The notes beneath the pieces are model-generated. The model did no database searches. It was given only the letters and a program-made list of their open reading frames with translations, and was not told where the DNA came from. DNA of 64,000 nucleotides from Bacteroides caccae. GTDB lineage: Bacteria > Bacteroidota > Bacteroidia > Bacteroidales > Bacteroidaceae. The stretch lies in contig NZ_CP022412.2 in assembly GCF_002222615.2 (NCBI RefSeq), positions 2,294,001 through 2,358,000 of the forward strand, given 5' to 3'. The position numbers were made by a program, and so were the translations under genes. This document shows, piece by piece, positions 56,344 through 64,000 of this stretch (positions are counted from its first letter, which is position 1; each line of letters begins with the position of its first letter).

Positions 56344-56883
56344 ATGATAAACGAGAATAAAATTCGTGAAGCTTGTTCCTCGGATCGTGAACGGGGATTC
56401 AAGATGCTGATGAACTCTTTTCAGGTACCGATATATAATTATATCCGTAGGCTGGTCGTGTCTCACGAAGATGCGGAAGATGTGCTTCAGGAGGTCTTTA
56501 TCCGGATATTCCGACATATCGATCAATTTCGCGAAGAAAGTTCATTGTCAACCTGGATTTACCGGATTGCGACGAATGAAAGTTTACGCTTATTGAATAG
56601 TCGTAAAGAGGAAGGAGTCGTATCAGCGGAGGATGTACAGGAAGAATTGATGAGCAAACTGAAGGCTTCTGATTATATAGATTATGAGAACGAACTGGCG
56701 GTGAAGTTTCAAGAAGCCATTTTGAGTTTGCCGGAGAAGCAACGGCTTGTATTCAACTTACGTTATTACGATGAACTTGAGTATGACGAAATTGCGCGGG
56801 TGCTGGATAGTAAGGTGGATACGCTGAAAGTGAATTACCACTATGCAAAAGAAAAAATAAAGGAATATATACTAAATAGGTAG
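56344..56883 (+). CDS. ECF RNA polymerase sigma factor
   Basis: The 179-residue sigma factor has region 2 (DAEDVLQEVFIRIFRHIDQF, SSLSTWIYRIATNESLRLLN) and region 4 (LPEKQRLVFNLRYYDELEYD, KVDTLKVNYHYAKEKIKEYI). It differs clearly from the other ECF sigma at 11.1 kb. An anti-sigma candidate follows after 4 bp, then a Spy-like protein and an outer-membrane barrel, probably its regulon or sensor branch. Confidence 0.92.
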   Translation: MINENKIREACSSDRERGFKMLMNSFQVPIYNYIRRLVVSHEDAEDVLQEVFIRIFRHIDQFREESSLSTWIYRIATNESLRLLNSRKEEGVVSAEDVQEELMSKLKASDYIDYENELAVKFQEAILSLPEKQRLVFNLRYYDELEYDEIARVLDSKVDTLKVNYHYAKEKIKEYILNR

Positions 56884-56887
56884 AACG

Positions 56888-57244
56888 ATGAAAAAGGATT
56901 TTGATTTTGACGATATTGGTAAACGGACCCCTTACACTACCCCCGACGGATTCTTCGAGGATGTGCAACGAAAGGTAATGGAACGTACCGGGGTGAAACA
57001 ACAGCGGAAGTCTCACATGAAGCTGATTATTTCTACGGTAGTTGCCATAGCGGCAGTATTAGCTGGAATTTTATTCGTTCCGTCCTTGCGTCAAATGGAT
57101 GAGGTCAAATCGTCTTCTTCGAACACATTGGCTGTCGACAGAAGTAATGGTACGGATCCGGTAGACAAATGGATTAAAGAATTGTCGGATGAGGAGTTGG
57201 AAGAGCTCGTCAGCTTCTCTGAAAACGATATATTTTTGAATTAA
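56888..57244 (+). CDS. Putative membrane anti-sigma factor
   Basis: The 118-residue protein has a cytoplasmic N-terminus with KRTPYTTPDGFFEDVQRKVM, one membrane helix (about 45-65, LIISTVVAIAAVLAGILFVP) and an acidic C-terminal tail (WIKELSDEELEELVSFSEND). It lies 4 bp after the sigma gene. The YTTPDGFF motif is common in small Bacteroidota proteins next to ECF sigma genes. It binds no visible metal. The role is inferred from position. Confidence 0.7.
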   Translation: MKKDFDFDDIGKRTPYTTPDGFFEDVQRKVMERTGVKQQRKSHMKLIISTVVAIAAVLAGILFVPSLRQMDEVKSSSSNTLAVDRSNGTDPVDKWIKELSDEELEELVSFSENDIFLN

Positions 57245-57277
57245 GTAACTCAATCAATGATTAAAAATGTAAAGATT

Positions 57278-57835
57278 ATGAAGATGAAATTTATTTATGT
57301 AGTTTTGGCTGCTCTCTTGTTGGGAAGCCAGATGACCCTTTCAGCTCAAAATAGAGATAATAAGGAGAAGAAACAACGTCCCACACAAGAGCAGATGATG
57401 CAGATGCAGACGAATCAGATTGTTAAAACCTTGATGCTGGATGATGCGACAGCCGCCAAGTTTACACCGGTTTACGAGAAATATCTGAAAGAACTGCGCG
57501 AGTGCCGCATGATGAACCATAAACCAAGAGCCGAAAAAGCTCAAGGAACATCGGCTACCGATAAAAAGGATGCTCCGCGACCGGTAATGACTGACGAACA
57601 GATTGCTACCATGTTGAGAAACCAGTTTGCTCAAAGCCGTAAGATGCTTGATATTCGTGAGAAGTATTATAATGAATTCAGCAAGATACTTTCTCAAAAG
57701 CAAATTATGAAAATCTATCAGCAGGAAAAGAGTAATATGAATAAATTCAGGAAAGAGTTTGACCGCAGAAAAGGTCAGAAACCGGGACAGGGACATCATC
57801 AGGGACAAAGACCTCGTGCTCCGCGCCAAGGATAA
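57278..57835 (+). CDS. Periplasmic Spy/LTXXQ-like helical protein
   Basis: The 185-residue protein has a signal peptide (MKMKFIYVVLAALLLGSQMT) and a helical body with two LTXXQ-like parts (RPTQEQMMQMQTNQIVKTLM, SKILSQKQIMKIYQQEKSNM). A basic tail rich in Gly, His and Gln (GQKPGQGHHQGQRPRAPRQG) closes it. The shape fits Spy/CpxP-type envelope stress chaperones. It sits between the anti-sigma gene and the barrel gene. The ATG at 57278 is preferred since it sits directly at the signal peptide. Confidence 0.7.
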   Translation: MKMKFIYVVLAALLLGSQMTLSAQNRDNKEKKQRPTQEQMMQMQTNQIVKTLMLDDATAAKFTPVYEKYLKELRECRMMNHKPRAEKAQGTSATDKKDAPRPVMTDEQIATMLRNQFAQSRKMLDIREKYYNEFSKILSQKQIMKIYQQEKSNMNKFRKEFDRRKGQKPGQGHHQGQRPRAPRQG

Positions 57836-57887
57836 CAATAGGGATTAGGTTATATTATAAGTTTCTGTTTTACTAAATCAACACAAC

Positions 57888-60638
57888 TTGAGCATAGACA
57901 GACGTATTTATTCTTTTCAGTACCGTTTGATCAGTTGTTATGTCCTGTTACTGATAAGTTTGGCTGTTTATGCACAGTCCGGCAAAGAGCGTTTTGTCGG
58001 GCGTGTTGTTGATACTGAAACCAATCAGCCGGTACCGTTTGCTACGGTCCGGCTTTTGGCTTTACCGGATAGCATCTTATTAGTGGGAGGAGCTACGGAT
58101 ATACAAGGTAAATTTCAGTTAGCTGTTACTATTCCGAAAAGCAAGTCTATTCTATTGCATATCTCTTATATCGGATATACCTCTGTTTATCGGACTATAT
58201 CTGTTTCAGCAAATAATAAGACACCCACTTTGGGTAATATATCTTTGAGTCCGGAGAGTATTTCATTAAACGAAACCGTTGTTGTGGGACAAGCACCTAT
58301 GGCGGTGACCGAAGGAGATACTACCGTCTTTAACGCTTCGGCTTATCGTACTCCCGAAGGCTCCATGCTGGAAGAACTGGTGAAACAACTTCCCGGTGGA
58401 GAAATAGATGAGGACGGCAAACTGCTGATTCATGGAAAGGAAGTGAAAAAGATTTTGGTGGACGGAAAAGAATTCTTTTCCGACGACCCGAAAGCAGCTC
58501 TTAAAAATCTTCCGGTAGAGATGATAGAAAAGCTGAAAGCATACGAACGCCAGTCCGATCTTGCCCGTCTTACCGGTATTGACGATGGTGAAGAAGAAAT
58601 GATTCTCGACCTGTCGGTCAAGAAGAATATGAAACGAGGGTGGATGGAAAATTTTATGGGTGGTTATGGAAGTAAAGACCGTTATGAACTGGCCAATACT
58701 TTAAACCGTTTCCGGGATAACTCCCAATTGACTGTTATCGGGAATCTGAATAACACCAACAACCAAGGTTTTTCTGAAATGCAGGGGGAGTCTGCCAGTT
58801 CTTCCGGTAATCTTCGTACTCAAAAAGGGCTGACTACTTCCCGTTCTTTGGGAGTGAATGCCACTCATGACTGGAAGCGCGTCAAATTTCGGTCGAACAT
58901 TCAATATATGGGCACTGACCGTCTGGAGGACAGTCGTACTACGGTAGACAATTATCTTCGTAAAGACAAATCTATCACCGAAAGTACCGGACACAATCGA
59001 CAGGGAAACGATAACTTGGTAGCGAATGCTTTCTTGGAGTGGAAAATGGATTCTGTTACAACATTGATTTTTCGCCCTCAATACCGTACGGCTGCCAATG
59101 ATAGAAGTAGTAACGGTTTTCAGCAAGGGTGGGGCAATGATGTGCTACTGAATGAGCGGGAATCATCAGGAACAACTCATAGTTCATCCTATAATCTGAC
59201 CATGATGCTGCAACTTAGTCGGAAACTTAGCCGAATGGGAAGAAATATAGCCTTGAAAGTTGATTATGGTACAAATGAATCTTCCACCGACAGAACCAGC
59301 CTTTCCACTACCCATTACTTCAAAAACAATGCTAAGAATGTAAAGAATCAAAAGATTGAAGATAGAATGGAGGGGTATAACTATCGGTTACAATTAGTTT
59401 ATGTAGAACCTTTGCCCTGGTTTCATTTTCTTCAGTTCCGTTACAGTTACCAGTATCGGGTGAACAACTCCGACCGTTTTGTCTACAACTGGAACAAGGA
59501 ACTGGAAGAATTTGCTCCTGATTATGACGAGGACGCAAGCAATTGTTTTGAGAATCAGTATAGTAATCACCTGTTTAATCTTGCGGTCCGTACTTCTCGT
59601 AAGAAATATAATTATAATATCGGTGCTGACTTTGAACCTCAAAAGTCTGTCAGCCGTTCTCTTCTGGAAAAGGCAACTCCGGCAGAAGAACCGTTGCGAA
59701 AGTCTGTTTTTAATATTTCTCCTACCGTCAATTTCCGTTATAAGTTCTCCAAACGTACCCGTTTGCAGATTGTATATCGGGGAAAAAGCCGTCAGCCGAA
59801 TATACGCGACCTTCAACCGGTGACGGACCGCACCAACCCGTTGAATATCCGTGTCGGTAATCCTTCGCTGAAGCCTTCGTATACGAATACTTTCACATTA
59901 AATTTCAACTCCTATAATGCCAAACACCAACGGAATATGGTTGCTTCCGTCTTGGCGGAGAATACCATTAATAGTATAACCAACCAAGTGACCTATGATA
60001 GCGAATCCGGTGTGCGAACTACCACTCCTCTTAATCTGAACGGTAACTGGCGTGCTATGGGCTCTTTTTCTCTCAATACTCCTTTCAAGAATCGTAGTTG
60101 GCGATTCCGTACATATTCATATCTGCAATACAGAAACCAGAACGGGTATAGCACTATAAATAAAGAAGCTCCTGTAAAAAGTACAGTGAAACATCTCACA
60201 GCCCGCCAACGCTTGCAATTAACATACCGCACGAAGCAAATGGAAATCAGTGCCCGTGCAGAATTGCTGTACAACAATTCCCATAATAATGTGAAAGAGA
60301 CACGTACCGAAACTTACGATTACCGCTTTGGCACGGAAGTACAATATTATTTCCCATGGGGGATAGAACTGTTCAGCGACCTTACCTGTTTTCAACGTTC
60401 CGGCTATGGATATAGTGGCAATGCCCGCGAAAACCTGATGTGGAATTGTCAGTTGTCGAAAGCCTTTCTGAAACGGAAACAACTACTGCTCCGTTTCAAA
60501 ATATATGATATTCTTCATCAGGACGTTTCGATGATACGTACGATTACTGCCACTGCTATTCGTGATACTGATTACAATGCGCTGGGTTCCTATTTCATGG
60601 TGCATGCTATTCTTCGTTTGAATATGATGGGGCGATAA
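57888..60638 (+). CDS. TonB-receptor-like outer-membrane beta-barrel protein
   Basis: The 916-residue protein has a signal peptide, then a carboxypeptidase-regulatory-like domain (GRVVDTETNQPVPFATVRLL, about 37-56) and a plug-like region (LNETVVVGQAPMAVTEGDTT, ILVDGKEFFSDDPKAALKNL). The rest is an OMP_b-brl_3-type barrel ending YFMVHAILRLNMMGR. The start is TTG at 57888; no ATG is in frame near it. No SusD partner is adjacent, so it is probably not a Sus transporter. It closes the ECF cluster, 52 bp after the Spy-like gene. Confidence 0.88.
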   Translation: MSIDRRIYSFQYRLISCYVLLLISLAVYAQSGKERFVGRVVDTETNQPVPFATVRLLALPDSILLVGGATDIQGKFQLAVTIPKSKSILLHISYIGYTSVYRTISVSANNKTPTLGNISLSPESISLNETVVVGQAPMAVTEGDTTVFNASAYRTPEGSMLEELVKQLPGGEIDEDGKLLIHGKEVKKILVDGKEFFSDDPKAALKNLPVEMIEKLKAYERQSDLARLTGIDDGEEEMILDLSVKKNMKRGWMENFMGGYGSKDRYELANTLNRFRDNSQLTVIGNLNNTNNQGFSEMQGESASSSGNLRTQKGLTTSRSLGVNATHDWKRVKFRSNIQYMGTDRLEDSRTTVDNYLRKDKSITESTGHNRQGNDNLVANAFLEWKMDSVTTLIFRPQYRTAANDRSSNGFQQGWGNDVLLNERESSGTTHSSSYNLTMMLQLSRKLSRMGRNIALKVDYGTNESSTDRTSLSTTHYFKNNAKNVKNQKIEDRMEGYNYRLQLVYVEPLPWFHFLQFRYSYQYRVNNSDRFVYNWNKELEEFAPDYDEDASNCFENQYSNHLFNLAVRTSRKKYNYNIGADFEPQKSVSRSLLEKATPAEEPLRKSVFNISPTVNFRYKFSKRTRLQIVYRGKSRQPNIRDLQPVTDRTNPLNIRVGNPSLKPSYTNTFTLNFNSYNAKHQRNMVASVLAENTINSITNQVTYDSESGVRTTTPLNLNGNWRAMGSFSLNTPFKNRSWRFRTYSYLQYRNQNGYSTINKEAPVKSTVKHLTARQRLQLTYRTKQMEISARAELLYNNSHNNVKETRTETYDYRFGTEVQYYFPWGIELFSDLTCFQRSGYGYSGNARENLMWNCQLSKAFLKRKQLLLRFKIYDILHQDVSMIRTITATAIRDTDYNALGSYFMVHAILRLNMMGR

Positions 60639-60725
60639 TTGAGAATTAAATTTCTATTTATCCGAAAACCACAGCAGGGTTTTGATTGTTGTTGTCGTAC
60701 GTGAAAACAATGAAAACCTTGCCGA

Positions 60726-62297
60726 ATGTTTGATTTTGTCAATAAATTGAAGGATAAGGGCCGTTGGCGAATCTTTAAACTGAAGTTGATTGACGCGCGG
60801 CTTTACTTTGTTAGTATCTTTGTGGGGCTGCTGACGGGGCTTGTTGCAGTGCCCTACCATTATCTATTGCAGTTTTTCTTCAATCTTCGTCACGATTTCT
60901 TTGATGCCCATTTAAAGTGGTATTGGTATATTCCTCTTTTCCTGCTGATGTGGGGAATTCTTCTATTTGTTTCCTTGCTCGTAAAAAAAATGCCTCTCAT
61001 TACGGGTGGAGGGATTCCACAGACACGTGGAGTCATTAACGGACGGGTTGATTACAAACATCCTTTTCGGGAATTGATGGCTAAGTTTGTAGGTGGAATA
61101 CTCGCATTAAGTACCGGACTGTCTTTGGGACGTGAAGGACCTTCCGTACAGATAGGTTCATATGTGGGATACTTGGTATCCAAATGGGGGCGGGTGCTTA
61201 GCGGCGAACGGAAGCAGTTATTAGCTGCCGGTGCAGGTGCCGGATTAGCGGCTGCTTTTGCTGCGCCATTGGCTTCGTCGTTGCTGGTTATAGAATCCAT
61301 TGAACGGTTCGATGCGCCTAAAACGGCTATTACTACGCTACTGGCAGGAGTGGTTGCCGGTGGGGTCGCCAGTTGGATTTTCCCTATGAATCCTTATTTT
61401 CATATAGATGCCATTGTGCCGGGAATGACTTTTGGGGGGCAGGTGAAACTGTTTCTTCTATTGGCCGCCGTAATTTCCATTTTCGGAAAACTCTTTTCTA
61501 TTACCACACTTCAGGTCAAACGTATCTATCCTGCCATTAAACATCCGGAATACGTGAAAATGCTGTACCTGCTCTTTATTGCTTTTCTTATCTCTATGGC
61601 GGAGTTCAATTTGACCGGTGGAGGAGAGCAATTCTTGCTTTCCCAGGCCATGCATCCGGATACACATATTCTTTGGATTGTCGGTATGATGCTATTACAT
61701 TTGGTTTTTAGCATATTTTCTTTTTCCTCGGGCTTGCCGGGTGGAAATTTTATTCCTACATTGGTGACAGGAGGGCTTCTCGGACAAATCGTAGCATTGA
61801 TTATGGTGCGACAGGGACTTATTGCATACGAGAATATCAGTTATATCATGTTGATTTGTATGTCCGCTTTTCTTGTGGCAGTAGTTCGCACTCCATTAAC
61901 GGCTATCGTGCTGATAACCGAGATAACGGGACATTTAGAGGTATTCTATCCTTCGATCGTAGTTGGGGGATTAACTTATTATTTCACTGAAATGCTTCAA
62001 ATAAAACCTCTCAATGTGACTTTATACGAAGACATGATTCATTCACCTGCATTCAAAGAAGAAGCACGCTACACATTATCGGTTGAGGTCATGAGCGGTT
62101 CTTATCTGGACGGAAAGATTGTGGATGAGCTTCGTCTGCCGGAGCGTTGTATTATTATTAATGTTCATCGCGACCGGAAGGACTGGACTCCTAAAGGGCA
62201 GAAACTAATGCCCGGCGATCAGGTACAAATCGAAATGGATTCACAGGATATAGAAAAACTGTATGAACCTTTAGTCAGTATGGCGAATATTTATTAG
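60726..62297 (+). CDS. ClC-family chloride transporter with TrkA-C domain
   Basis: The 523-residue protein is a ClC transporter (12-18 helices over about 20-440). It has GGGIPQTRGVINGRVDYKHP (GSGIP-like), SLGREGPSVQIGSYVGYLVS with the gating Glu, and SSGLPGGNFIPTLVTGGLLG (GxFxP-like). The gating Glu argues for a Cl-/H+ exchanger. A TrkA-C-like C-terminal domain (about 445-520, SGSYLDGKIVDELRLPERCI, LMPGDQVQIEMDSQDIEKLY) may bind a regulator. It has no operon partner. Confidence 0.93.
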   Translation: MFDFVNKLKDKGRWRIFKLKLIDARLYFVSIFVGLLTGLVAVPYHYLLQFFFNLRHDFFDAHLKWYWYIPLFLLMWGILLFVSLLVKKMPLITGGGIPQTRGVINGRVDYKHPFRELMAKFVGGILALSTGLSLGREGPSVQIGSYVGYLVSKWGRVLSGERKQLLAAGAGAGLAAAFAAPLASSLLVIESIERFDAPKTAITTLLAGVVAGGVASWIFPMNPYFHIDAIVPGMTFGGQVKLFLLLAAVISIFGKLFSITTLQVKRIYPAIKHPEYVKMLYLLFIAFLISMAEFNLTGGGEQFLLSQAMHPDTHILWIVGMMLLHLVFSIFSFSSGLPGGNFIPTLVTGGLLGQIVALIMVRQGLIAYENISYIMLICMSAFLVAVVRTPLTAIVLITEITGHLEVFYPSIVVGGLTYYFTEMLQIKPLNVTLYEDMIHSPAFKEEARYTLSVEVMSGSYLDGKIVDELRLPERCIIINVHRDRKDWTPKGQKLMPGDQVQIEMDSQDIEKLYEPLVSMANIY

Positions 62298-62376
62298 CTG
62301 TTCGTTATATATAAATAGCTGATAGATCCTGTCTGCCAGCTATTTTTGTATATCAATGTCTTTTGTTATCTGTCTT

Positions 62377-63210
62377 TTACTCAACACTTCTTAACCAGGC
62401 TATTTCTTCTGCCCACTTACTTTCATCAGGAGTTTCGAGTACCAAAGGTATATTATCAAATCTTGAATCTTGCATTAATCTTTCAAAGAATGCTTTTCCA
62501 ATTAGTCCCTCGCCGATACTGTCGTGACGGTCGACGTGGGTACCCAGTGCTTTCTTCGAATCATTCAAGTGCATACCACGCAGATAATTGAATCCTACTT
62601 CCTTGTCGAATTCTTCAAATACTTTATCGTAATCGTTCACAATATCGTAACCTGCTGTATATGTATGGCAAGTATCAAGGCAAACACCTACCCGGCTTTT
62701 ATCATCTACCCGGTCAATAATATATTTTAATTGCCAAAACTCGCTTCCCAAATTACTGCCTTGTCCGGCAGTATTTTCAATAACGGCTGTTACTCCTTTT
62801 GTCTTTTCCAGAGTGATATTAATGCTTTCTGCAATAAGTGACAGGCAATCTTCTGTTGCTATTTTATTAAGAGAGCTGCCGGGGTGAAAATTCAGAAGTC
62901 TCAAGCCCAGTTGCTCGCAGCGTTGCATTTCGTCCAAGAAAGCGGCACGGCTTTTATTCAGTCCTTCTTCCTCAGGATGCCCTAAATTAATAAGATAACT
63001 ATCGTGAGGTAGGATATACTCAGGCTGAAAACCGTACTTATCACAATTCTCTTTGAAAAGCCGGATACTTTCTTCGCTCAATGGTTTGCTAATCCATTGG
63101 CGTTGATTTTTAGTGAACAGTGCAAAAGCATTTGCTCCTATTTCATGCGCATTTATGGGGGCGAATTCTACGCCGCCGGATGCACTTACGTGTGCTCCGA
63201 TATATTTCAT
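62377..63210 (-). CDS. nfo: Endonuclease IV (AP endonuclease)
   Basis: Nfo cleaves DNA 5' of abasic sites in base-excision repair, using three zinc ions. The 277-residue protein starts at the ATG at 63210 ([20 protein letters not shown]); a longer in-frame ORF is not needed. The TIM-barrel metal motifs are [68 protein letters not shown] and [18 protein letters not shown] -7 box lies 28 bp upstream. Confidence 0.97.
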   Translation of the reverse strand: MKYIGAHVSASGGVEFAPINAHEIGANAFALFTKNQRQWISKPLSEESIRLFKENCDKYGFQPEYILPHDSYLINLGHPEEEGLNKSRAAFLDEMQRCEQLGLRLLNFHPGSSLNKIATEDCLSLIAESINITLEKTKGVTAVIENTAGQGSNLGSEFWQLKYIIDRVDDKSRVGVCLDTCHTYTAGYDIVNDYDKVFEEFDKEVGFNYLRGMHLNDSKKALGTHVDRHDSIGEGLIGKAFFERLMQDSRFDNIPLVLETPDESKWAEEIAWLRSVE

Positions 63211-63237
63211 ATTTTGTTCTTTTTTGATTATAATCTG

Positions 63238-63245
63238 CAAATATA
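63238..63245 (-). promoter_or_regulatory. -7 box of nfo
   Basis: The minus strand reads TATATTTG, an exact TAnnTTTG box 28 bp before the ATG at 63210. Confidence 0.5.
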
Positions 63246-63337
63246 ACATTTTTAGAGGAACGAATGTTTGAATGAACAATTAAGATTGTTCTTCTTCAAA
63301 AGCAAGCCATGAGTTTCTTGAGGTTTCCTTAGTTAGA

Positions 63338-63367
63338 AACTCCAGTTTCCAGCCTTGGAACCGGAGT
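63338..63367 (-). terminator. Imperfect terminator after the RsbW-like gene
   Basis: AACTCC (63338-63343) pairs with GGAGTT (63363-63368), and TTCC pairs with GGAA nearer the loop. It is imperfect and lacks a long T run. Confidence 0.4.
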
Positions 63368-63399
63368 TCCCACGTTTGGAATATCTTCTCGTCCTTATG

Positions 63400-63807
63400 T
63401 TAAATGTCTTTTTTCATTATTAGTCGATTTTCGTTATCGATGCGTTGATAGGATATTTCATTCATGATGCTGCGAATCAGGAAAATGCCAAGCCCACCGA
63501 TAGGACGTTCCTCAATCGGAAGTGTGATATCTACTTCCTCTACTTGCGTGGGATCGAAATAAGCTCCTTTATCTGTGAGAAGGAAAATCAGTTGTTTTTC
63601 GGTTGAAGTAACTTTCAGTAAGATAATATGTTGCTCTTTGGGAGGGTAAGCGTACATGATAATATTGGCTACAGCTTCTTCCAGTGCCAAATTGATATTC
63701 ATAACCGTTTCTGCCGGCAGGGAAAGTTCCTCGCCCAGTTCTTCTATAAAATTGGCTAAAACTACTATCTCGTTCAAATTGTTTGAGATTCTAATTTCTT
63801 TTTCCAT
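63400..63807 (-). CDS. RsbW-like anti-sigma regulatory ATPase
   Basis: The 135-residue cytoplasmic GHKL protein has the N box INLALEEAVANIIMYAYP, the G1 box LLTDKGAYFDPTQV and the G2 box GGLGIFLIRSIMNEI. It phosphorylates or binds an STAS antagonist, or acts within partner-switching. The SpoIIE-like gene upstream on the same strand ends 12 bp before this start, a common RsbU-RsbW arrangement. No STAS gene is in the window, so it may lie beyond the right edge. Confidence 0.9.
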   Translation of the reverse strand: MEKEIRISNNLNEIVVLANFIEELGEELSLPAETVMNINLALEEAVANIIMYAYPPKEQHIILLKVTSTEKQLIFLLTDKGAYFDPTQVEEVDITLPIEERPIGGLGIFLIRSIMNEISYQRIDNENRLIMKKDI

Positions 63808-63819
63808 ACTGATAATAAC

Positions 63820-64000
63820 TTAACTGTTTGCTGTTCCGGGTTCATATTGAATTAGTAAGATGGTGAGGTCATCACTTGCTTCGGCTTCTTTGACATGGCT
63901 TGCAATGGAGTCTACAACAACGTTGACTGTAGTACGCACATCCGACGAGGCATTATCTGATAACATTTCCAATAACTTTTCTTCTCCATATAGTTCTTTA
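63820..64000 (-). CDS. SpoIIE/PP2C-type protein phosphatase, C-terminal fragment
   Basis: The gene runs in from the right edge, and only its last 60 codons are present. They read LLEMLSDNASSDVRTTVNVV, then DSIASHVKEAEASDDLTILL, then IQYEPGTANS. DDLTILLI is the final conserved PP2C/SpoIIE motif, whose Asp binds metal. The protein would dephosphorylate an anti-anti-sigma factor. It lies 12 bp upstream of the RsbW-like gene, so the two are surely cotranscribed. Confidence 0.85.
   Translation of the reverse strand, partial: KELYGEEKLLEMLSDNASSDVRTTVNVVVDSIASHVKEAEASDDLTILLIQYEPGTANS

Overview
The window looks like chromosomal DNA of a gut Bacteroides, probably near B. thetaiotaomicron or B. ovatus. 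Three things point there. Many genes have a Bacteroides-type -7 box (TAnnTTTG) instead of a sigma70 -10, and Shine-Dalgarno sequences are mostly weak. Many proteins belong to Bacteroidota-restricted families (DUF3276 PUR-like, DUF5606, DUF4199, long NusB, DUF3472, DUF4250). ECF sigma/anti-sigma pairs and a TonB-receptor-like barrel are also present. Most of the window is core housekeeping sequence. I see no transposase, integrase, CRISPR array or rRNA.

Layout. 1-9.1 kb: edge of a nucleoside phosphorylase; a TPR/PD40 protein-NfeD-FloA operon; TtcA and DUF486 (+); then ApbE, MntP, two Bacteroidales proteins, a glycosyltransferase and DUF4199 (-). 9.3-9.6 kb: 4.5S SRP RNA and tRNA-Thr, 3 nt apart under one promoter and one terminator. 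9.6-14.3 kb: an ECF sigma/anti-sigma/lipoprotein operon, enolase, and CrcB with a pentapeptide protein (-). 14.3-21.5 kb: a PurF-like protein, PepT, GcvT, a CPA2 antiporter and a HIT protein (+). 21.6-27.5 kb: S4 protein, Pth, L25 and PUR protein (-), then the nusB-yajC-ybbR-coaE-DUF5606 operon (+). 27.5-31.5 kb: a possible leader RNA with a small gene, ClpB, and an unknown gene. 31.6-35.3 kb: a LysR regulator and a YeiH-type exporter, separated by about 1.7 kb of disturbed sequence that holds repeated TTCTCATA boxes, a large inverted repeat, a Fic remnant and yccF.

35.6-43.5 kb is the accessory island and the most interesting part. It is a compact three-gene operon: a membrane-anchored VWA protein with an intact MIDAS, a 913-residue tubulin/FtsZ-superfamily protein, and an 1152-residue membrane protein carrying an embedded papain-fold protease with Cys, His and Asn in place. 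Almost the same G5/C5 hairpin terminator closes the island on both sides. That suggests insertion at the terminator once shared by the convergent genes yeiH and recA. I infer that the VWA protein links the envelope to a cytoplasmic tubulin-like polymer and that the protease is the effector or remodeller.

43.6-64 kb: recA-bcp-carboxynorspermidine dehydrogenase (-), a META lipoprotein, DUF3472, DnaK, PiT/DUF47 phosphate transport, DedA, DUF4250, a second ECF sigma/anti-sigma cluster with a Spy-like protein and an outer-membrane barrel, a ClC transporter, endonuclease IV, and an RsbW-like kinase next to the end of a SpoIIE-type phosphatase at the right edge.
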